The notes under the pieces are model-generated. The model searched no databases. It saw nothing but the letters and a program-made list of their open reading frames with translations, and was not told where the DNA came from. Of a stretch of 64,000 nt of DNA, positions 27,744 through 36,800 are shown piece after piece (position 1 is the first letter of the stretch; the number at the start of each line of letters is the position of its first letter). The stretch covers positions 10,540,001-10,604,000 of the forward strand of contig JAPFFF010000001.1 of the NCBI GenBank assembly GCA_039105265.1, written 5' to 3'. Source of the DNA: Tritrichomonas musculus (taxonomy: Eukaryota; Parabasalia; Tritrichomonadida; Tritrichomonadidae). The translations under genes and the position numbers were made by a program.

Positions 27744-28169
27744 TTATTCATTTTTCTTGTAGTACATTGTGATGAACTTCTTGTTTCTTTTCACTTTCTT
27801 ATGTGTAAAGTGTCTCTTTGTTCCATCGAGATGCCCGAAACCAAGTCGAGTAATAGGTAGTTCATGACCAAAGAACATGTTGTACAAGTTAACAATGTCT
27901 CTTGCAGGATAACAATCTTTCTCGAGGTTGTCAAACCATTCATCGTACCTCTTTTTTTGTTTTGCTCGAAGTCGATGTGCATCATTTTCAAGAGCATGAG
28001 CATAATTTTCACACATCGTTCTTAAATTTGATGTATCATCTTCAACTTTTAGTTGAGATATTTTTTTCGACATGTTTATATTTATTTTGTAGTCGAATGA
28101 ATCACAACCTTTAGGAGGTGTTTGTTTTTGTAAAATATCTTCTATTTTATCTTCTTCTTCATTCATCAT
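27744..28169 (-). CDS. Unrecognised 141-residue Polinton B protein
   Basis: This protein begins MMNEEEDKIEDILQKQTPPKG; either of the two adjacent ATGs could be used. A helical block (NLRTMCENYAHALENDAHRLRAKQKKRYDEWFDNLEKDCYPARDIVNLYNMFFGHE) is followed by a basic tail ending KVKRNKKFITMYYKKNE. The Trp/Tyr-rich middle looks folded. It is not seen in Polinton A. A 192-bp AT-rich gap separates it from the divergent gene at 28362. Confidence 0.55.
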   Translation of the reverse strand: MMNEEEDKIEDILQKQTPPKGCDSFDYKININMSKKISQLKVEDDTSNLRTMCENYAHALENDAHRLRAKQKKRYDEWFDNLEKDCYPARDIVNLYNMFFGHELPITRLGFGHLDGTKRHFTHKKVKRNKKFITMYYKKNE

Positions 28170-28361
28170 TAATAAAATAATAGTGATATTAATAAATATA
28201 TTTTTTTAAAATTTCAATATATTTTATTTTTTTTTAATTCAATTTTTGAATTTTTATAGTGTATTTAACTTTTTCAAAGAAAAATATCCACCTTCGAGTT
28301 TTTCTACGAAATTTAAAATTTAGTGATATCAACAAGAAAATTAATCATTTTTATACTTGTA

Positions 28362-29777
28362 ATGTCATACAACTACAGCTCAGACAGCGATGTTAGTCTA
28401 TTTGACTCGATCGAGCAATTGGGTCAACAAGCTCCACCATCAGATCCGCCATCAGCTCCACCCGCAGACGATTGGTTCAAGAACATGACCCCAGAACAAC
28501 TCGAATCAATGAAGCAGTACATCATGAAGCAGCAAGAAGAAGCAGCTAGATTAAAGAAGCAGCAAGAAGAAGATGAAGCAAGAAGGAAGAAGAAGCAGCA
28601 ACAAGAAGAAGAAGAAAGGAAGAAGCAGCAACAAGAAGAAGAAGAAGCAAGAAGAAGGAAGAAGCAGCAACAAGAAGAAGAAGAAGAAAGGAAGAAGCAG
28701 CAACAAGAAGAAGAAGCAGCAACAAGAAGGAAGAAGCAGCAACAAGAAGAAGAAGAAGCATTAGCAAGATTGAAGCAAGAAGACGATGCAAGAAGGAAGA
28801 AGCAGCAGTACGTGCCATTTTCGAGTAAAGTATTTCCACCACCTCGATATCATCCACTCCTTCCTCCTACACCAAATACATTACCAAAAATACCACCACC
28901 ACCTCCAAGACTTGGTCCTATATCCAGACCATCTGGATTTACAGAACCGCAGAAGACAAGTACCAATCCGAAGGAAGAAACAAAAATCGAAGATGTTGTT
29001 GAAGAACCATCACCAGCTCGCAAAGAACCATACAAGCCACCGAAAAGTCTTCATGAAATGAAATCCAATAGTGATTATAAGGAGGATAATGTTCGTCCAT
29101 TCGACTTTCGAGAGGAAATGGAACGATTAATAGAAGAAAATGAAAACTTGAAAGACCGATTAACGAAGTTGGAGGAGAAAATGACTGGTGTAGAATTTCA
29201 CATTGAAGACATCAATCACAATGCTGAAGAACTCAGGAAAGACATTGATGATAGCGACGAATACGCACTCGAGCTGATGAAATTGGAACTTACTCCAAAA
29301 AAGGTGGCGAAGTACATTAACAAAATTCACGACCTCAAGAAGGACGTGGCGGATCTGAAAAATGCTCAACAAGCTGGTCCTCCAACAACTGATTCATTTG
29401 CAGAGAAGTATGTAAGAACTCAATTGATGGACAACGAACTAGACCATCTTCGATACATGTTTGACACCATTCCCCAGACTTCTACAGCTGAACAAACATC
29501 ATTGTTCAAGACATATGGATGGAAGTTGTCCAATTGCATTTATCATCTTCGACCATACTTATCACCAGAAGAGAAAGAGAAGTTGGACAATTCATGCGAC
29601 TTCGTTAAAAAAGACAGGAGGCAATCACCGAAACAAGTGATGAAGAACATCAAAACCTTCAATGAAGGTATGATAAAGAACCAATATCAACAAAAATCTG
29701 ATATGAAGTCGAAAGGAAATGAATTCCAATATAATTTTCCACATCTAGATGATGATGATAATGGATATCCTCAATAA
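28362..29777 (+). CDS. 471-residue coiled-coil protein upstream of the Polinton B polymerase
   Basis: The start at 28362 (MSYNYSSDSDVSLFDS) follows a leader-like T-rich stretch; the earlier in-frame ATG would add a hydrophobic run. After a Pro-rich acidic start comes a low-complexity block at 28510-28810 built of RRKKQQQEEEE units, a Pro-rich linker, then two regular coiled-coil segments (about residues 245-330) and a C-terminal helical domain. It holds the same position, immediately upstream of the polymerase, as the 948-residue protein of A. A scaffold, core or priming partner role is possible but unproven. Confidence 0.65.
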   Translation: MSYNYSSDSDVSLFDSIEQLGQQAPPSDPPSAPPADDWFKNMTPEQLESMKQYIMKQQEEAARLKKQQEEDEARRKKKQQQEEEERKKQQQEEEEARRRKKQQQEEEEERKKQQQEEEAATRRKKQQQEEEEALARLKQEDDARRKKQQYVPFSSKVFPPPRYHPLLPPTPNTLPKIPPPPPRLGPISRPSGFTEPQKTSTNPKEETKIEDVVEEPSPARKEPYKPPKSLHEMKSNSDYKEDNVRPFDFREEMERLIEENENLKDRLTKLEEKMTGVEFHIEDINHNAEELRKDIDDSDEYALELMKLELTPKKVAKYINKIHDLKKDVADLKNAQQAGPPTTDSFAEKYVRTQLMDNELDHLRYMFDTIPQTSTAEQTSLFKTYGWKLSNCIYHLRPYLSPEEKEKLDNSCDFVKKDRRQSPKQVMKNIKTFNEGMIKNQYQQKSDMKSKGNEFQYNFPHLDDDDNGYPQ

Positions 29778-29844
29778 ACAATTAATTTTTTAACTTTTTC
29801 TTTTGTTTTTATTTTTATCGTTTCACTTTTATTTTGTGTTAAAC

Positions 29845-32800
29845 ATGAACAAGGACATTGAAGATGATTTTTTAGATGCTATTGGAGATGTCTATGCTGA
29901 TACCAAATCACAGTTTCGTCGTGAATATAATCGACGTGCTAAACAATATAAAAAGAACGACAAGTTTAAAGAAGAAATGAGGAAGCTCATGATTCCAGCA
30001 GGACAAGGTATTGGTTTTGCAACAGACATCAACCAAGATGAAGATAAGAGGTATGCGTTTACTGAAACACTTAGACAGATTTATAAAATGAAACATGCTG
30101 GAAGACCTATTGTAAAAGCAATAGCACTTGATGGAACTCACAAGTACTTCACACTCAGTGATAAGCACAACATCGAAAGTACACTCGGACATATAACAGG
30201 AGAACTTGATTTAAGTGAAGACCAATCAGATACAAATCCATACATCTCAAACATGTTCATTCCTGTTCGATATGAGGTACAATTTATTGACATGAATAAA
30301 ACAAATGATGGTGTTCATTTTCGAACCAAGATGCAAGATATGGATACTCATGAAATCTATGATGATGAAGTCGAAATTGATGAAGACTATCGAAATACAC
30401 CAGAAGGAAGTTTTTTTCCATACATCAATCGTTCTCCAATAGACCTATCAGCATATCAAATCTTTCATGAAGTAAGGAAAGAGAACTACAGAGATAATTG
30501 TTTTGTATATGCTTGTATACAATCAGGTGTGTTCACTGATGATGAAATAGATGACCTACGATTTTTTGTTCAAACAAGAACCATACCTAATAACAAGATA
30601 ATTGATGTTGCTCAAAAGTTCAAGTGCAATTTTAGCATCATTAGAGTTGTTGAACAACCTGATAAATACAAGTATGAAACAAGAATCAACACCAGAAAGA
30701 AAAAATGGTCTGTTGATTTTAAAAGAGAAGTTAAACTGATATTGTTCAAAGACCATTATATGCTCAACAGGAAAATACCTTGTACATTATTCTACCTTCA
30801 ACACTATGAAGAACTTGATAAAACATTTGCACATATGCCTTTTGAAAAAAGATGTAAGATACAAAGATTGCATGATAATGGAAAGACTGTCAAAGACTAT
30901 AATCATGAAGGAATCAAACCAATAACCTTTTTCCAAAAGATGTTTGAACTACATCTATTCGAAGAAATAAAAGCATGTGAAATGGATATAATCAACACAA
31001 CTGAATATGACCATGTGAAAGATTATGTAAGTCTCGAATATAATGCAGAACAATGTACAAGACTCATTGATAATAACAAGAAGAAACAAAATACATGGTC
31101 AAGGATTTATTATAGCGACTTCGAAACAAACTCTACAGTCAGTCCACATATACCATATCTCAATTGTACTATCTTTCGAGATGGTGCCAACATACATAAA
31201 ATATCTATTCAAGGTGAAGATTGTGGACAGAAGCTCTTGAATTATTTATGGAGTGGTTCATTAACATATTTTCACAACCTCAAGTATGATGCATGCTTTT
31301 TCATTAACACACCTGGATGGGATACACAGATAACAGAACGAAGTGGTACTGTACTTCAAATCATCATGACATTATTCGAAGAAGGTACAAGGAAAGTCAA
31401 AAAAAGATTAACATTCAGGAACTCATACAGTATAATACCACAAGCATTAAGTAAATTTGCTACAATGTTCAACCTCAATGTTCACAAGGAAGTCATGGCA
31501 TATAAGCTATATACACAAGAGAACATACAAAGAAGAATTGTTGATGCTACTGAGTTCCAACAGCAATACATCGATGAAAACCAAGACAAGTTATCGAAAG
31601 AACAACTTGATGCAAACTGCAAGCAGATTATCGAAAATGCAAAAATAGCAAATTGTTATAATGATGGCAAAATCGACATCATTAAATATGCCATCTTCTA
31701 TTGTTTCAAGGATTGTATTGTTTTGATGAAGGGAATGGAAAAATTTAATAGAGACCTCGGAGAAGTCTTTAAAGAAACAAAGACAGATATGTATGGTGTT
31801 CATGATTTTATATCTATCAGTGCTATTGGATATTGCTTTGCAAAAAAATATGGTTGTTTTGATGGATGTTATGAATTATCAGGTAAGTGTCAAGACTTCA
31901 TTCAACGATGTGTTTCAGGTGGACGAACAATGACAGCAGGTAATGAAAAGCAATACATCGAAGGAAGGATACAAGACTTTGATGCAGTTAGCTTATATCC
32001 ATCTGCAATGTATGTCATGGATGGTATACCAAAAGGAAGACCTAAAGTAATACCACAAGGTACTACCCATGAACAACTTATGCAATATGATACATTCTTT
32101 ATCGAAGTCAACATCAAGAAACTCGAATGTAAATCAAAAGAGCCATATAAATTTGGACAAGTATTTACAAGGAATGAAACAGGTAGTAAAATATTCGGCA
32201 ATTTCCTTGTTGACCATTATTATATCGATAAAGTAGGTCTTATGGACTTGTTCGAATTTTATGATGTTGAATATGAGTTAATACGTGGCTATTACTTTGA
32301 TGAAGGATTTAACAAGAAAATCAATGAGTTCATTGAGAAGCTCTTTAATCTCAGGGCAAGTTATAAAAAGCAAAAGAACCCTCTTGAACAAACAATAAAG
32401 CTCCTCCTCAACTCCATATATGGCAAGTCAATATTAAAAGCAACAAAGACTGAAACCAAGACAGTACCAAAAAGCCAACTATACAAGTATCTCTGGCGGA
32501 ACTACAACTTTGTCAAGGAGGTTGTTGAAGATGTTAATATTGATAAGTGCTATGTCAAGAAGTTGAAACCAATTAATGACCATTTCAACCTACCTCAATT
32601 TGGTGCAAGCGTTCTCTCTTGGAGTAAGCACTTAATGAACAGGGTTATGGCTACAGCTGAGCAAGCAGGTATACCTATCTACTACCAAGACACAGATTCT
32701 TGTCACGTTATGGAAAAAGATGTACCAAGGATAGCTGACTTATTCCAGTTCAAGTATCATCAACCTCTTATTGGTAAAAATATGTGTCAGTTCCATAACG

Positions 32801-33120
32801 ACTTCGATGAGTTCGAAGGTAGTCAAGGGGAAATACACTCAAGAAAACTCATTGCACTTGGTAAAAAGAGCTACCTCGATATCTTGGTTGATGAACAAGG
32901 AAATGAAGGATACCATATTAGACTTAAAGGAATTCCAAAACAAGTTATTCTCAACAAGTGCAAAAGGATGGGTATCTCAGTTGAAGAACTTTTTGAAAGG
33001 ATGTACAAAGGAGAAAGCATGACATTTGATTTGTTGGATGGTTCGAATGCATTCAGGAAGTCAAAGACATTTCAACAAACCAACTTACCTAAATTTGCAC
33101 GTACTCTTAGGTTTACGTAG
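29845..33120 (+). CDS. polB: Polinton B protein-primed DNA polymerase B
   Basis: The start at 29845 (MNKDIEDDFLDAIGD) replaces an upstream in-frame ATG within the T-rich leader. The 1091-residue protein has the exonuclease motif SDFET (D425, E427), NLKYDACFF near residue 480, palm motif DFDAVSLYPSAM (D713), LLLNSIYGKS near residue 855 and YYQDTDS with D949 and D951. Residues about 210-310 hold the OTU-like pattern DNCFVYAC ... KDHYMLN. The first 60-residue module of the A polymerase is lacking. The gene overlaps the convergent penton-like gene by 8 bp. Confidence 0.92.
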   Translation: MNKDIEDDFLDAIGDVYADTKSQFRREYNRRAKQYKKNDKFKEEMRKLMIPAGQGIGFATDINQDEDKRYAFTETLRQIYKMKHAGRPIVKAIALDGTHKYFTLSDKHNIESTLGHITGELDLSEDQSDTNPYISNMFIPVRYEVQFIDMNKTNDGVHFRTKMQDMDTHEIYDDEVEIDEDYRNTPEGSFFPYINRSPIDLSAYQIFHEVRKENYRDNCFVYACIQSGVFTDDEIDDLRFFVQTRTIPNNKIIDVAQKFKCNFSIIRVVEQPDKYKYETRINTRKKKWSVDFKREVKLILFKDHYMLNRKIPCTLFYLQHYEELDKTFAHMPFEKRCKIQRLHDNGKTVKDYNHEGIKPITFFQKMFELHLFEEIKACEMDIINTTEYDHVKDYVSLEYNAEQCTRLIDNNKKKQNTWSRIYYSDFETNSTVSPHIPYLNCTIFRDGANIHKISIQGEDCGQKLLNYLWSGSLTYFHNLKYDACFFINTPGWDTQITERSGTVLQIIMTLFEEGTRKVKKRLTFRNSYSIIPQALSKFATMFNLNVHKEVMAYKLYTQENIQRRIVDATEFQQQYIDENQDKLSKEQLDANCKQIIENAKIANCYNDGKIDIIKYAIFYCFKDCIVLMKGMEKFNRDLGEVFKETKTDMYGVHDFISISAIGYCFAKKYGCFDGCYELSGKCQDFIQRCVSGGRTMTAGNEKQYIEGRIQDFDAVSLYPSAMYVMDGIPKGRPKVIPQGTTHEQLMQYDTFFIEVNIKKLECKSKEPYKFGQVFTRNETGSKIFGNFLVDHYYIDKVGLMDLFEFYDVEYELIRGYYFDEGFNKKINEFIEKLFNLRASYKKQKNPLEQTIKLLLNSIYGKSILKATKTETKTVPKSQLYKYLWRNYNFVKEVVEDVNIDKCYVKKLKPINDHFNLPQFGASVLSWSKHLMNRVMATAEQAGIPIYYQDTDSCHVMEKDVPRIADLFQFKYHQPLIGKNMCQFHNDFDEFEGSQGEIHSRKLIALGKKSYLDILVDEQGNEGYHIRLKGIPKQVILNKCKRMGISVEELFERMYKGESMTFDLLDGSNAFRKSKTFQQTNLPKFARTLRFT

Positions 33121-33820
33121 ATGGTTTAATTTTGATAGTTATGAACAAAGGACTTTTTAACAATATCGGCTGGTATTGGAAATCTACTAAACTTAATTCT
33201 AAAAATTTTAATGAATCTGTATATGTTTTTATTTTTAATGGTTTACTTTCAGTTTCGAAATCATATATAAGTGGTTTATTATCTAAGGTGAAGGTATTTA
33301 TACTACCAATAACTGATGGTGTATATTGTTGTTCACCTATATTGGAGTATATGGCATTACCTTGTAATGATACTAAATACAACTTAGTATGATTTAATAT
33401 TGGTATATCTTTAACAGTATATGTTGTATTTGCTGGTATCTCAATAGGCAATGGAGTATTATACAAACCAGTTAATAATGCGGCTCGATGGGAAATAGAG
33501 GTTATTGTTAACGGTGTTTGTGTCTTTATTGTAAATGTACGAGTAGTATCATTATATTTAAAAGATACCTCCGCAAGTGGATTTAAAACTGCTTCTATTT
33601 GCTTGATGGTATAATTATATCTATCTTCGAATTTAAGCTTGAATGGAATACTGTTATGTGTAAACTCTATATAATCATCTTTCGTACTCAACATAATATT
33701 ACTTATTGTATTAATTGAAGATACAAAATATTTAATATATTTACACTTCCATGGTATATCCAAATTGATAGATACCTTATTATATTCATCAGCATTTGTA
33801 CTCTGTACTGATACTAACAT
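33113..33820 (-). CDS. Polinton B penton-like minor capsid protein
   Basis: The start at 33820 (MLVSVQSTNADEYNKVSINLD) matches the A homologue. The 235-residue protein looks all-beta, with IPWKCKYIKYFVSSINT, ALLTGLYNTPLPIEIP, KLYLVSLQGNAIYSNIG and a final strand pair SLVDFQYQPILLKSPLFITIKIKPS. Length, beta content and the closing segment fit the single-jelly-roll penton or minor capsid proteins of Polintons. It faces the fibre-like gene across 17 bp, so the two may be co-regulated, consistent with a penton-fibre pair at the capsid vertex. Confidence 0.6.
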   Translation of the reverse strand: MLVSVQSTNADEYNKVSINLDIPWKCKYIKYFVSSINTISNIMLSTKDDYIEFTHNSIPFKLKFEDRYNYTIKQIEAVLNPLAEVSFKYNDTTRTFTIKTQTPLTITSISHRAALLTGLYNTPLPIEIPANTTYTVKDIPILNHTKLYLVSLQGNAIYSNIGEQQYTPSVIGSINTFTLDNKPLIYDFETESKPLKIKTYTDSLKFLELSLVDFQYQPILLKSPLFITIKIKPST

Positions 33821-33837
33821 TTTATTATATCCAAAAA
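33821..33837. promoter_or_regulatory. 17-bp divergent start region between penton-like and fibre-like genes of B
   Basis: Only TTTATTATATCCAAAAA separates the two start codons. The orthologous pair in Polinton A is separated by 18 bp (39970-39987). A bidirectional promoter must be contained within or must overlap the genes. Confidence 0.55.
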
Positions 33838-36800
33838 ATGTCAATTAAACTTTATTCTTTGCAATCAAATGAAGCAGAGAAGCTCAAAGACAAGGATGTT
33901 GAGATAAGTGTTAATGATGAAGGTAATATTGATATTATAAGAAATGAGGACCCAGATGATTATCCTACGTTTAGTTGTTTATATAACAAAGCAGAAGTAG
34001 ACGAAAGGGTAGTCAATGATTATATCGAAAATGGAGGAAAGCTTGAAGGCTTCGGCAATGTACCTATTACACACAAATTTGCCAATTATTTAAAATATGT
34101 ATTTAAAGGACCTGAAAAGACACCTCAATTAGAAGGCTCACTACCTGAAAAAGCAGAGTCATATAAGGAGTTGATAAAAGATGAACTTTGCGTAAATACC
34201 TTAAATGAATTTATTGAAGAAGAATCTAATACATGTGAGGCTATTCATGAGATGTATACCGAATTGATGTGTGCTGTTGATGGATATGAACAAATATCAA
34301 CAGATGAACAACTAGGACAAACAAAGGTTATTCGATATCTTCAAGACCCTGTACCACTTCCAACACCAGAGCCTGACCCATTTTTAGCTGAGTTTGGTTA
34401 TTCGAACCTGGGAGATTTATTGATAAATGTCATAAAGAATGAAAGAACTAACATGACAACAAAGAGATTCTTATATGAGGCTTTTAATGAATCTAACTTT
34501 AAAAATTTCGTATCTAGGATATCTCAATACCATTGGAATCTAGATAAATTGTCAGTACAAAGAATAGGATATAGATACAAAGGGTGTACAGACTTGGTTG
34601 AGGCAGACCAAATTATTGAAGTAAGTAGCCCATGTGAATTCCTTGATATATATACAAGATACTACTTAGAAAATTACAAACACACTCCTCAAATACTTCA
34701 ATATTTGCTGTTTTCGAGTGTATTAGGTTTAGGTATCTCAAAAGCCTTAAAATTATTTCGACTATCCAAAGCTCCAGATAATAAAATTACCATTACTCAT
34801 ATTGATGGTACTCAAATGTCAGTCACCTTAAATGACCACTTAAATGACGTTCAACGAAATATCGAAGTACTCATGATTGTAATTAATGATTTGATAGGAC
34901 AAGTATCGCAGATAAAATCCTGTGATTGCAATCATGAAGAGGAGGAAGGAGGAGGTGGCATAGGTATCCCGCAAGATGAGATTGATGAATTGACGAACTA
35001 CCTAAGAAATCAAAATCGACATCTTGAAGAACATTTAGGTGATATTGATGAGAATATAAATAGATTGAATCTTGGTGAACAAGTACAGTCATTTCAAGAT
35101 GCTATGCTTGATGTTGTTATGTATGAGGATGCAATACCTGATATAGCAAAACAAGCTATGGAACAACAAGACCAAGAACAACAAATACCAGTTTTTAGAC
35201 CAATTGGCGACCGTTCGAACGGTCTATATAATCAAGATAGTAATTATGTTTGGGACATCATCTATGAGGAATGGCGAGAAAGAGATGATAACTTGGATAG
35301 ACCTGCAGGATGGAGACGAAATAGGAATGCTCCTGTACCTCAAAATTACATGTGGGATGTTGTTCATGATGAATGGGTTATGTTAAATATTTATTATCCT
35401 TTCGAGGAAGGTTGGAGAGAAGGAGCTAGTGAAGCAATAGTAGATGTATTAATACCAATCTTTGAAAATGACCATAGAGGACATCTCAGGTATAGTGATA
35501 GATATGAAGAATGGGTGTTCTTTCCAGAAGAGAATTCATATCTACATATGCCAACAAATGAAATGTTATACCGTAATAGAGAATATCATGCAGAATTAGG
35601 TCAATATGTAGCTTGGAATATTGTAGATGAGGAATGGCAAGAACATGGATATGACTTCCAAGATGATGATTGGATTCATGATGAATTATTAGATGCTCCT
35701 GACAATTTAATATGGGATATGACACATGAAGAATGGGTTATTTTATCACAACATTTGGAATGGATAGATAGATGGCGAACACAAAACACCCCAGCAGTAA
35801 ATGCTCTTGTACGTGCAAGAAATAGTTTTGTTCAGGTTTTTGGAGAAATAGTTTGGAATGAAGATAAAAGGCAATGGGTTTGGGAACCAAAAGATGACCC
35901 ATCTCCAATGGCGTTATCAATCGAAAATACGAAAGAAGCCAAAACAGATAACTCTTCCGCAGTAGCAATACCTGACTTTGTCAAAGGGTTTGATAAATTC
36001 GAGGATGTATTAAAATGTTATGGTGTTCAAATATCGAAAGATACTCCATCATTAGACCCAGTTAAACCAGTACTTGGTAAATATATTATAAAGGGTGATT
36101 TAGAAGTAAATGGAAAAATAATATGTGATTCTATTCCAAGTGGAGGTACCTCACCTGTAGACTCTGATTTTACTATAGAAAATGGTATACCTGAATTTGT
36201 TATTACTAATAAGGATGTATACTCTTTATCTAATACTATTAATGATGTTGCATACAACCTATTAGGCATCTTTGTACCCGATTTACAAAAACAAGCCTTT
36301 TTAAATTCGAATAAGCCTATCTTCAAGATAGTATTAAGAAAGAATGTAATATATGATGAAAGAGGTCGGTACATAAAAGAGTTCTATATAACATCCAGAA
36401 ATGGTAAAATAATTTGTCCAGTTATTACCTACGATAAAGAGAATGATTATTGTACCATCAATGATAACTCATCAACAGATGATAGGTATTATATAGCATT
36501 CGATAAAAGTCTACCTTTTCACCCTTATACTTTATATCTAAATGGAGAACTAAGTATTATGAATGAATATGAACCGACGGCATTAAAAACAGATAAGGCA
36601 ATAAAATGTTCTATCATTGAAGCTGAAAATGCATTAAAACTCCATAAAAGCGATGTTCACTACTTTTATAAACCATCTATCATCACAGAAGAAAAAATAG
36701 GAGAGGACGAATATTATAAGATGGTATATGAAGTACCTGATAACTATGAAATACCTGATAAATTAAACTTTGTCTTCAAGGAACATTGTTTTGGCAATAC

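Noticed and set aside
28546-28857. Leucine-rich minus-strand frames
   Set aside because: They are the antisense of the Glu/Gln/Lys low-complexity block in the gene at 28362-29777.
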